From Piscinibacter gummiphilus (GTDB lineage Bacteria > Pseudomonadota > Gammaproteobacteria > Burkholderiales > Burkholderiaceae_C): a stretch of 64,000 nucleotides of DNA. Made by a program: the position numbers and the translations under genes. Of this stretch, positions 51,332 through 61,300 are shown piece by piece. Location: positions 5,208,001 through 5,272,000 of the forward strand of contig NZ_CP015118.1 in NCBI RefSeq assembly GCF_002116905.1. Direction: 5' to 3'. The notes below the pieces were generated by a model, which saw only the letters and a program-made list of their open reading frames with translations, was not told the origin of the DNA and did not search any database. Position 1 is the stretch's first letter, and each line of letters begins with the position of its first letter.

Positions 51332-52084
51332 TCACCGGCCCGCCAACGCCAGCGCGTCCGCACCGGCCGGCGTCCGCATCGGGGCCGACGGATCGGTCAC
51401 CGCGTGCCACACGGCCTCGGCCACGTCGGCCGCGTGCGTGACCGGTGTCGAGGTGTCCCGCACCGCCGCGAACACGCGCTCGCGGAAGTCGCTGTACGCC
51501 CCGTGGTCGCTGCCCTCCATGCGGCGGCGGGCGTTGTCCCCGAAGCTCGTGCCCGGCGCGCGGCCCGGCAGCACCAGGCGCACCCGCACGTCGAACGGGG
51601 CCAGTTCCAGTGCCAGCGATTCGGTGAACGCGTTCACCGCCGCCTTGCTCGCGGTGTAGACCGCCAGCAGGGGCAGCGGCAGCAGCGTCACGCTCGACGT
51701 CACGTTCACGACCACGCCCGACCGCCGGAGGCGGAACTGCGGCAGCACCGCCTGCGTCATCGCGATCGTGCCGAACGTGTTGGTCTCGAAGAGGTCGCGC
51801 ACGCCGGCGAGCGTGATGCCCTCGACCGGCCCCAGCCAGCCCACGCCGGCGTTGTTGACCAGCGCATCGAGGGGTCCGGCCGCATCGATGCACCGGGCGA
51901 TGCTCCCGGGGTCGGTGACGTCGAGCGGCAGGATGCGGATGCGGTCGGACCGCGGCAGCACGTCCTCGCGCGGCGTGCGCATCGTCGCGACGACACGCCA
52001 GCCCTGGTCGGCGAAATGCCGCGCGGTCTCCAGGCCGAAGCCGGACGAACAGCCGGTGATCAGGACAGTGGACGGGTGGGACAT
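51332..52084 (-). CDS. short-chain dehydrogenase/reductase
   Basis: This 250-residue Rossmann-fold oxidoreductase has the nucleotide loop TGCSSGFG (10-17), NNAGVG, the catalytic Ser in VTSSVTLL and YTASK with the Tyr and Lys. A basic residue after the second strand (MRTPRED) suggests NADP use. It converges on the 4-OT gene with 10 bases between and diverges from an AraC regulator that probably controls it. The substrate is unknown. Confidence 0.92.
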   Translation of the reverse strand: MSHPSTVLITGCSSGFGLETARHFADQGWRVVATMRTPREDVLPRSDRIRILPLDVTDPGSIARCIDAAGPLDALVNNAGVGWLGPVEGITLAGVRDLFETNTFGTIAMTQAVLPQFRLRRSGVVVNVTSSVTLLPLPLLAVYTASKAAVNAFTESLALELAPFDVRVRLVLPGRAPGTSFGDNARRRMEGSDHGAYSDFRERVFAAVRDTSTPVTHAADVAEAVWHAVTDPSAPMRTPAGADALALAGR

Positions 52085-52180
52085 CGGGAAACTCCTTCAG
52101 GGGGTGGAGCCTGAACGATAGGCAGCGGCCGCCGGACTGACTACACTTCAGAGTCCTTGGTTTTGTCGAAAGCGTCCGGC

Positions 52181-53125
52181 ATGGTGGACCCGCTGGCCGA
52201 AGTCGTGTCCCTGCTGCAACCCACCGCGCCGTTCTCGAAACTGGTGGTGGCGTCGGCGCCCTGGGCGGTGCGGCGCGCCGACACCGGGCGTCCCTTCTAC
52301 TTCGTGGTGCTCGAAGGCGGCTGCCGCCTGCACGTCGACGGCCCCTCCGGCGGCGCCTCGATCCCGCTCGACGGAGGCGACTTCGTGCTGATTCCCGCCG
52401 CCCGCGGTTTCGCCACCTCCAGCCGGGACCGCGAGCCTCCGCGTGAAGGCGAGGCCGTCACCACGCCGATCGCCCCCATGCCCGGTGGTGCGCGCGTCGG
52501 TGACCCGAACGGGCCGGTGGACGCGCGCCTGCTCGTCGGCCACTGCGTGTTCGGATCCCCCGACGCCGCGCTGCTGGTGTCGCTGCTGCCGCAGTGGATC
52601 CACGTGCGCGGCGATCACCGCCTGTCGATGCTGGTCCAGTTGGTGGGCGAGGAATCCCGCGCCGATCGGCCCGCGCGGGACATCGTCCTGGCCCGGCTGC
52701 TCGAGGTGCTGCTGATCGAGGCCCTGCGTTCGGCGGCCGGCACGGCGGGTTCCGCGGGCCTCGTGCGGGGCCTGGCCGATTCGAGGCTCGCCCTGGCGCT
52801 TCGGTGCATGCACGAGCGGCCCGGCGCCCCCTGGACCATCGACGAACTCGCGCGCGAGGCGGCGATGTCGCGCTCGGCCTTCTTCGAGCGGTTCAGCCGC
52901 ACCGTGGGCGTCGCCCCGATGGCCTACCTGCTGGCCTGGCGCATGGCGCTCGCGAAGCAGCTGCTGCGACAACGGGAACTCGCCATCGCCGACATCGCAG
53001 AACGTGTGGGCTACAGCACGGTCAGCACCTTCGGCGTGGCCTTCACGCGGCACGCGGGCATGCCGCCCGGCCGCTATGCCCGCACCGCGGCCGGCGACCC
53101 GGGCGAAGCGCCCGCGGCCGCCTGA
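52181..53125 (+). CDS. AraC-family regulator with cupin sensor domain
   Basis: This 314-residue regulator starts at the ATG at 52181; a TTG at 52157 is in frame but weak. The N-terminal cupin-type AraC-binding domain (VVLEGGCRLHVDGPSGGASIPLDGGDFVLIPAARGF) is followed by the HTH pair (WTIDELAREAAMSRSAFFERFSRTVGVAPMAYLLAWRMALAK and IADIAERVGYSTVSTFGVAFTRHAGMPPGRY). It is divergent from the SDR gene 96 bases away, its most likely target. Confidence 0.9.
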   Translation: MVDPLAEVVSLLQPTAPFSKLVVASAPWAVRRADTGRPFYFVVLEGGCRLHVDGPSGGASIPLDGGDFVLIPAARGFATSSRDREPPREGEAVTTPIAPMPGGARVGDPNGPVDARLLVGHCVFGSPDAALLVSLLPQWIHVRGDHRLSMLVQLVGEESRADRPARDIVLARLLEVLLIEALRSAAGTAGSAGLVRGLADSRLALALRCMHERPGAPWTIDELAREAAMSRSAFFERFSRTVGVAPMAYLLAWRMALAKQLLRQRELAIADIAERVGYSTVSTFGVAFTRHAGMPPGRYARTAAGDPGEAPAAA

Positions 53126-53133
53126 CGCGCCCC

Positions 53134-54159
53134 TCAGTTGCCGTAGATGGCGAACTCGAAATACCGCGACCAGGCGGGATCGAACTCGACGTCCAGCGTG
53201 TCCGCGGCGATGCCGTCGCGCGACAGCAGCGGCGCCAGCGCCGCGCGCGCGCGCTCCACGTCGGCGACGTAGTACACGGCTCGCCGGCGACCGCCCCGCG
53301 TGACCACGAGCGTCAGGATGCCGAGGCGGGACTGCTCGAGCACGGTGGCCGCCTGGTCCTGGAAGGCGTGGGCCGCCGACAGGGCGTCGCTGTCGGGCAC
53401 CGGCAGGTCGAGCGTGAGCGCATGCACGAGGTCGGCCCGCATGGCCACCGCGTTCGCGCTTCGGTTGATGCTCACCACGAGGGTGTCCACCGCGTCGTCG
53501 TTGTTCGCCTGGAGGGTCACGCCCGACCATTCGTACTCGCCGTCGGGGAAGTCGCCGGTGCGCCCCAGCACGTCGCGCCAGTGCGCGTCGAACACGCGGG
53601 CGAAACTCTCGAGCGGTGTCCATGGCGCCTCGAGGTCGGGCACGTCGTCGGTGAAGTCGACCGCGCCCACCTTCACGGCGAAGTCGTACTCGCCGAGCAC
53701 GTGGTCCAGCAGGATGTACGCCATCTGCTGCGCGTGGTCCTGCATGTCGTCGGGCACCTCGACGTCGAAGCGGATCTGCAGCGCGATGCGGCCGTCGTCC
53801 TCGCCGCAGGCGACGAGCAGGTCGCTGGTGTCGAGCGAGAAGTCGCCCATGCGGATGCCGAACTCGCCGTTCTTCGTGCGTTCGCGGAAGGCGCGCACGG
53901 TGTGGTGCTCGAGCGGCGGCGCCTCGGCCACCAGCTGCAGCAGCAGCGGGAAGCGCTCCAGGTCGCCGTGGGCCGTGGCGGTGATCTCGTGCACGGCATC
54001 GCTCTCCTGGCCCTGCACCTCCAGCGCGAGGCCACTCACGTGGCGCTCGAGGATTTCATTGGCGCGTTCGACCCGCTCGCGCAGCGGACGGGACTTGAGT
54101 TCGTCCTCGGCCAGGAGGAAGGCTTGCCAGAAGGCCTGGATTTCGGGGGAGACCGCCAT
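53134..54159 (-). CDS. DUF695-like protein
   Basis: This 341-residue soluble acidic protein starts at the ATG at 54159 (MAVSPEIQAFWQAFLLAEDEL). Two similar halves of alpha/beta character are visible. The C-terminal part (RRAVYYVADVERARAALAPLL ending FDPAWSRYFEFAIYGN) resembles the DUF695/RraB-type domain seen in RNase E regulator proteins. I cannot assign a function. It converges on the AraC gene and is followed on the same strand, in opposite order, by the diguanylate cyclase gene. Confidence 0.5.
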   Translation of the reverse strand: MAVSPEIQAFWQAFLLAEDELKSRPLRERVERANEILERHVSGLALEVQGQESDAVHEITATAHGDLERFPLLLQLVAEAPPLEHHTVRAFRERTKNGEFGIRMGDFSLDTSDLLVACGEDDGRIALQIRFDVEVPDDMQDHAQQMAYILLDHVLGEYDFAVKVGAVDFTDDVPDLEAPWTPLESFARVFDAHWRDVLGRTGDFPDGEYEWSGVTLQANNDDAVDTLVVSINRSANAVAMRADLVHALTLDLPVPDSDALSAAHAFQDQAATVLEQSRLGILTLVVTRGGRRRAVYYVADVERARAALAPLLSRDGIAADTLDVEFDPAWSRYFEFAIYGN

Positions 54160-54247
54160 GGGGTTCGGGTGTGCGTGTTCGGACAGGTGAGCAGTATTCC
54201 AGAAGTGGGCGGCGCGCTCGCAGGGCTCGTCGTCCCGAGGGCCGAGG

Positions 54248-55291
54248 TCAGAACAACTCGACGTCGCCGATCTTCGAGCCGTCTTCCAGCTCGCCACGCG
54301 CCACGAGGTCGGTGTGGCTCTGCACCTGGTCGCGGCCGTGCGCCTTCGCGAAGTACACGGCCTTGTCGGCGCGCTCGAACGCGGCGCTGGGCGTGTCACC
54401 GGGCTTGACCTCGGTGAAGCCGATGCTGATGGTGATGGAGCCCACCTGCGGGAACGGATAGGTCTTCGTGTTCGCGCGCATGCGCTCGAGGGCCTGGCGC
54501 GCGTCGTCGTCGGTGGCGCAGCGCATCAGCACCACGAACTCCTCGCCGCCGAAGCGGTACAGGCGGTCGTGGTAGCGGAAGCTGCTGCGCATCAGGCGCG
54601 ACAGCAGCAGCAGCACCTCGTCGCCGATCAGGTGCCCGTAGTTGTCGTTGACGCTCTTGAAGTGGTCGATGTCGATCACGCCCAGCCAGTACCGGTGCGT
54701 GGAGGCCACGTGGCGGCGGCCGTCGGGCGACGTGGCCACGGCCATCGCCTCGGTCATCGGCGGCGAGTTGGTGGCCTTCAGGAAACTCTCGTCGAAGGTC
54801 TTGCGGTTGAGCAGGCCCGTCAGCGTGTCGCGTTCGCTGTAGTCGAGCAGGCCCTGGAAGTTGCGGTAGATGCGCAGGATGCTGCCCACCATGCGCACGT
54901 CCTCGTCCTTCAGCGGCGTGCGGCTCTCGATCTCCATGACGCCCACGACCTCGCGGTCGGTGCGCACGGGGAAGATGCTGCGGCTCAGGCTGCCGGGCAG
55001 CGTGACCACGCTGGTCTCGCCGGCCATGGCCTGCACGCGGGCGGGGAACAGGTCCAGGCGGGGCAGCGACTCGGTGTCGGCCCACACCGGGTCGGCCGTG
55101 GCCACCGCGTCGCTTTCACCCAGGCGCGCCCGGGTGATCCAGTGCTCCTGGCCGCGCTCGCCCACCACCCGGTAGATGGCCACCGAGATGGGGCGCAGCA
55201 GGTCCCGCAACGCGTTGACCAGCGTGACGTCCAGGATGTCCCGGTCCCGAAAACCGGTCATCTCCGCCAGGTGATCGACCAGTTGAGACAT
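54248..55291 (-). CDS. GAF-GGDEF diguanylate cyclase
   Basis: This 347-residue cytoplasmic protein has an N-terminal GAF-like sensor (about 20-140) and a GGDEF domain (about 155-320). The active-site loop GGEEF is at 248-252, and the inhibitory I-site RYHD (239-242) sits five residues before it, so product feedback is likely. DTLTGLLNRKTFD marks the domain start. It converts two GTP to cyclic di-GMP, and its place beside the pilus chemosensory genes suggests control of motility or attachment. Confidence 0.94.
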   Translation of the reverse strand: MSQLVDHLAEMTGFRDRDILDVTLVNALRDLLRPISVAIYRVVGERGQEHWITRARLGESDAVATADPVWADTESLPRLDLFPARVQAMAGETSVVTLPGSLSRSIFPVRTDREVVGVMEIESRTPLKDEDVRMVGSILRIYRNFQGLLDYSERDTLTGLLNRKTFDESFLKATNSPPMTEAMAVATSPDGRRHVASTHRYWLGVIDIDHFKSVNDNYGHLIGDEVLLLLSRLMRSSFRYHDRLYRFGGEEFVVLMRCATDDDARQALERMRANTKTYPFPQVGSITISIGFTEVKPGDTPSAAFERADKAVYFAKAHGRDQVQSHTDLVARGELEDGSKIGDVELF

Positions 55292-55329
55292 GGGGTACTG
55301 CGCGCCTCGGCAAAGCGTTGAAGGACGGA

Positions 55330-58300
55330 TCAGGCAGGCGCCGCCACGGAGGTGGTGTACCGCGCGATCAATGCCAACAAGTCTTCCTCGGAATAGGGCT
55401 TGCCGAGGTAGTGGTCTACACCCAGTTCGGCCGCGTAATCGCGGTGCTTTTGCGCAATCCGCGACGTGATCATGATGATCGGCAGGTCGCTCATGCGGGC
55501 ATCACCGCGGATGTTGCGGGCGAGGTCGAAGCCGTCCATGCGCGGCATCTCGATGTCGCTCAGCACCACCTGCGGCCGTTCCTCGGCCAGGCGTTCGAGC
55601 GCTTCGATGCCGTCCTTGGCCAGCGTGACGCGGAAGCCTTCGCGGGTCAGCAGGCGCTGCGTGACGCGGCGCACCGTGAGCGAATCGTCCACCACCAGCA
55701 CGAGCGGTGCGAGGTGCTGGTGCGCCTCTTCCACCGTGGGCTTGACCACCTGCTGCTCCGGCGACAGGCGCGCGGCCTGCGTGGCCTGGCGTGCGGCATC
55801 GCCGTACAGCGTGGCCAGCGCCACCGGGTTGTAGATCAGCGCGACCGAGCCGGAGGCCAGCAGCGTCATGCCCGCGAGACCCGGCAGGCGCGACAGCTGC
55901 GGCCCGAGGTTCTTCACGACCACTTCCTGCGTGCCCAGCACTTCGTCGACGTGCAGTGCGACGCGCTGCTGCGCGCTTCGCACCACCACGACCGGACGGG
56001 TGCGGCCGGCTTCGCCGCTGACCGGCGTCTGCTGCAGCAGCGCGCCGAACCAGAAGAACAGCATGGACCGTTCGGCCAACGTGTAGCTGCCCGACTGGTA
56101 CGCGTGCTCGATCTCCTCGACCGACAGGCGGCGCACGATCTCGATCAGCGTGGCGGGCACGGCCACGATGCTGTCGCCGCAGCGGAGCATCACGACCTGC
56201 GTCACCGCGGTGGTCAGCGGCAGCACCAGCGTGAAGCCGGTGCCCTGGCCTGCGGCCGTGGCGGTCTCGATGCGGCCGCCCATGGCGTTCACCTCGGAGC
56301 GGACCACGTCCATGCCGACGCCGCGGCCGGCGAGTTCGGTCACCGTCTCGGCGGTGGAGAAGCCCGGCATGAAGATCAGGTTGGCGAGTTCGCCGTCGCT
56401 GTGTTCGCTGCCCGGGGCGATGAGGCCCATCTTCTCGGCCTTGTCACGGATGCGCGAGAGGTTCAGGCCGGCGCCGTCGTCGCGGAACTCGACGCCGACT
56501 TCGTTGCCTTCCTGGCGCAGCACCACGACGATGTTGCCGACCGGGTCCTTGCCCGCAGCCGTTCGGACCTCGGGCGACTCGATGCCGTGCGTGACGCAGT
56601 TGCGCAGCAGGTGTTCGAAGGCCGGCGTCATCCGGTCGAGCACGCCGCGGTCGATTTCGATCGAGCCGCCGATGATGTCGAGGCGGACCTGCTTGCCGGT
56701 TTCCTTCGCGGCCTGGCGCACGACCCGGTACAGGCGGTCGGACTGGCTTTCGAATTCGACCATGCGGGTGCGCAGCAGGTCGTCCTGCAGGTCACGCGTC
56801 AGGCGGGCCTGGGCGGCCAGTTCGTCTTCCGTGGTTTCCAGCGTGCGCTGGAGCGAGCGCTGCACCGTGGCCACGTCGTTGACGGACTCGGCCATCATGC
56901 GCGTCAGTTCCTGGAAGCGCGTGAAGCGGTCGGACTCGAGCGGGTCGAAGGTCTCGTGGGCGGCCTTGGCGGCCTCCTGGCGCGAGATCATCTGCGTTTC
57001 GGCCTGGAACTCGATGTCGCGCAGCTGCTGGCGCAGGCGCTCCAGGTTGTCCGTCAGGTCGCCGAGCGAACCGCGGATGTTGCCGACCTCGGCCTCGATC
57101 CGCGAACGCGTGATGCTGACCTCACCGGCCTGGTTCACCATGCGTTCGAGCAGCGGACCGCGCACGCGCACGGCGGCGTTGGCCGCGGCCACCGGCTGGT
57201 GGGTGGGCGTGTCGAGGTCCGGGGCGCTTTCGGCGAAACGCGACCAGTCGATCTCGTTGGAGACCGGGGCGGCGGGCGGCAGGTCCACCAGCGGCGCGGC
57301 GGCCGTGTCGGACGCGGCGGCGTGCACGATGGGCACCACCGACACCGGCTCGATCACCGGCAGCGCGGGGATGGCTTCGAGGGCGGCGGGCGTGGTGTGC
57401 GGCTCGACGGCCACCACCGGCTCCTCGGCCGTGGGCGTGTCGAGGGCTTCTTCTGCCTCGGCGTAGGCCTGGGCGTCGCGCGACTTCAGCGCTTCGAAGG
57501 CGCCGCTCAGCGCGTCGGCGCGGGACTCGAGGCGTTCGACGTCGGCCGCCGTGGCGTTCTCGGCCTGCAGCAGGTGCTCGATGGCGGTCTCGAGGCGGTG
57601 CGCCATTTCGCCGAGGCGCATGGCGCCGGCGAGGCGGGCACCGCCCTTGAGCGTGTGCAGCGTGCGCATGCACGACGCGGCGTGGGCGTTGTTCTCGGGC
57701 TGGCGGGTCCAGTCGCGCAGGGCGGCGGACAGCTGCGGCAGCAGTTCCTCGGCCTCTTCCTCGAAGATCGGGAAGAGTTCGGCGTCGACCGCGTCGACGG
57801 CGTCGATGTCCTCGTCGTCTTCGTCGCGGTCGGCACGGAACGGCGCGGCGGAGGCCACGGGTGCGGCCACCGGCAGCGGCGTGAAGGCCTTGAACTCGGC
57901 CTGGCCCAGTTCACCCGGTTCGGGCAACGAGCCGAAGGCGGATTCGCGGGCTTCGGCCGGAGCCTGGGCCGCAGGTTCGAACGCGGGTTCCGGCAGCCGC
58001 TCGGCTGCGGGCTGCACTTCGGGCAGCGCCAGCGCCTCGGCTTCCGCGGCCTGCAGGTCGACCTCGAGGGCTCCCGGGCGGGTGTCCTGCACCGGCACGT
58101 CGGCCGCGGGCGGTGCGGCCTCGGCCAGCGCCTCGGTCAACGACTCGGGTTCGGCGTCGAGCAGCAGGTCGGGTTCGTCGTCGCCACGCGCGGCCTGCGC
58201 GTCGACGGCGGCGTTGGCTTCTTCCAGGCGGCGTGCCGAGCTGACCTCGTGTTCGGCGAGACGCTCGAGCAGTTCCGGCGCCGGGGCCTTCAGGAAACCG

Positions 58301-61300
58301 GCGGCGAACTGGTGCAGCAGGCGGCGGACTTCTTCCGCGGCCTCGACGAACAAGCGGCCTTCTTCCGGCGTGCCATGGCCGATGGCCTGCGAGCGCATCA
58401 GCGCGTGTTCGAGCGTGCGGGCGAGCTGCGACAGGTCGGCGAAGCCCACCGTGGCGGAACTGCCGGCCAGCGAGTGCGCGAGCGCGATGGGCATCTCGCC
58501 CACCGGGCGGTGCAGCTCCATCGCCCACTCGGCCACTTCCGTGGTGAGCTTGCGCGACAGCTCGTCGGCTTCGTTCAGGTAGATGTTGAACAGCGGGATG
58601 CTGATGCGCAGCGGGCCGACGATGCGGACCTGGTCGTCGTCGACGAACGGGGCCGGCTCTTCGACGGCGGCCTCGATGGCCTCCACGGCCTCGGCGAATT
58701 CGATGGTCTCGGGTTCGCCGGCCGGCTCGGCGGCGGCCACGGGCACGGCGTCGTCGAACGGGATGTCGAGGTGGTCGATCTCGGCGGCGGGGAAGTCGAC
58801 GAGTGCACCCGGTGCGGTGTCCTGGCGCGGTTCGATGACCGTGCGCTCCTCGGCGACGGGCGCGGCTGCGACGGCGGGCACGGCATCGCCGAACACGTCG
58901 TCACCGAGGTCGAGTTCGATCAGTTCCACCGACTCGGCGGCGGGCAGCGCGTCGAGTTCGACGGCCTGCGGCACGTCCAGCGACGACAGCACGGCTTCTT
59001 CAGCCGGCAGGCCGGCCGTGAGGTCGACCACCGGCGCATCGGCCGGCTCGGCCGCGGGCGGCACGGTGACCGGCGGGGTGTCGTCGAAGGCACCCAGGTC
59101 GAGGTCGAAGCTGAGTTCCGGCAGGGCCTCGGCGACCGGCACGGCCGCGGCTTGCACCGGCGCTTCGGGCGGGATGTCGGCGACGGGCGCCAGATCGAGG
59201 TCGAGGTCGAACGACTCGATGGTCTCGACGGCCTGGGCCACCGGCAGTTCGGGGGTTTCGACCGGCGCGGGCGCCGGAGCCACCACGGGCGCCTCGGCGG
59301 GCGTGTCGAGCGCCAGCGACATCAGGGGCAGCGCGGCCGCCTCGGCGGACGGCGTGGCGATGTCGCCGACGGGTTCGCCGCGGCCGAAGGCTTCGGCCGC
59401 CTTCACGAGCGGGCCGGACTTCCAGCCATGGGCGGTCTGGTTCGCGATGGCCTCGATCCAGTCGGCGAGGTGGTTCAGCGCCTTGTGGGAGAAGTCGAGC
59501 AGGGCCGGCGTGGCGGCGTTCTGTCCGGCGAGCCAGGTGTTGTAGAGCTGTTCGCAGGCCCAGGCCGCGTCACCGAACTCCTTCAGCCCGACCATGCGGG
59601 AACTGCCCTTGAAGGTGTGGAACGCGCGGCGCACCGCGGTGAGTTGTTCGACGTCGCCGGGGGCGGCGGCCAGCTGGGCGAGCGAATCGCGCGCCTCGCC
59701 GACCTTCTCGCGCGCTTCCTCGAGGAAGATCTCGCGCATCTCGGGGTCGTCGGCCAGGTCGGCGCCCGGGGCGCTGGCGGCGGGGGCCGCGACCGGCGCA
59801 GCCACCGGGGCCGGCGCGGGTGCGGGAGCGGATTTCGCGGCCGGCAGCGGCAGCGGGTCGAGCGCGACGGCATCGCCGGCGGTGATGACGAAGTCGTTGA
59901 GGGCTTCGGAGAGCTGCTCGCGGGCCTCGGTGACCTCGGCCAGACCCTGGGCCTGTTCGATGTTGTGCTGGGCCTGCTCGATGGTGGCGACGAGGCCGGC
60001 CTGGTCGGCGGCTTGTGCTTCCTGCTGCAGGTGTTCGAGTTCGTTCGACAGCGCGTCGAGCGGCATGCGTTCGCTGACGGCGGCCTCGGCCAGGGCCTGG
60101 GCCTGCTCGATCACGCGTGGCTCGACCGTGGGCGCCATCTTGGGCACCGCGAGGTTCGTGGCGCTGCGCGCGGCGGCGCTGCGGCCCATCAGCGGGCTCA
60201 GCGCGCCGGTGAGGGGGTCGAACACGAACAGCGACTTGGCGACCTGCGGCTGCGCGCCGAGCATGTCGATCAGGAAGCCGAGCGCGCCGAGGTTGCCGGC
60301 GAGACGGTCGAAGGTGCCGGACTGCACGACACCCTGCGGGTCCACTTCGGTGGCGATCAGGCCTTCGACGTCGTCGCGCATGCGCAGCAGCGCCTGCGTG
60401 GCCTGGTCCATGCCGAGCACGGACATCACGCCGCGCATCGACGACAGCTGGCCGGGCACCGGCATCAGCACGTCGCGTTCGGCGGGCTTGCGGAAGAACT
60501 GGTCGATCTGCTTCTCGACCTCGGCGAGCGAGGAGCGCAGCTCCTGCACGACGCTGCCCATGGTCTGGCGGTCGGACACGCGGCGGTACAGCTCCTCCAT
60601 CCACGCTTCGAGCGGGTCGGGAGTCTGGCCGGAACGCACGCCGGCGATGCGCTGCGCGAGGCGGCGCACGCGCTGGGCCTGCTCGGGGTGGTCGAAGTCG
60701 GTGTCTTCGAGCGAGGACTCGAGGTACAGCACGCTGGTGGCGACTTCCATCGCGAGCGGCGTCTCGGGCGCGGCCCCGCTCTGCTGCGTCTGGAGGATGG
60801 CCTGCTGGAGTTCGTCGGCGAGCACCTCGCCGCTCGGGTAGAGGCGGCGCAGCGAATCGCCCACGAGCGAGAACTGCTCGGAGAGTCCGCCGAGGCGATG
60901 CATTTCACCGCCGGCAACGCCGGACCAGGCGTCCTTCGCGCTCGACACGCGCTTCTTCGCCTGCGCGACCCACGCGGGGTCGTAGCGGCCGAGGCGGCTG
61001 ACTTCGTAGTCGACCGGCACGTGGGACTCGAGGTCGTAGGCCTGGCGCACGGCCGCGAGGCGCGGCGCACGGCCATCGGCCGGCGTGGGGGTCTGGGCGC
61101 AGAAGAACAGCAGGTCCTGCGCGAGGCGTTCGGAGACTTCGTTGTCGCCACGCTCGAAGATGCGCAGTTGCGCGAGCAGGCGCGAGGCCACGCGCTTGCC
61201 GAACACGTCGGCCTGCAGCAGGCCCTGGGCCTGCGACTGGAAGAAGGCGCCAGCGAGCTTCCACAGCGTGGACGCGGCGAGGTCGGACGCACCGGCACCG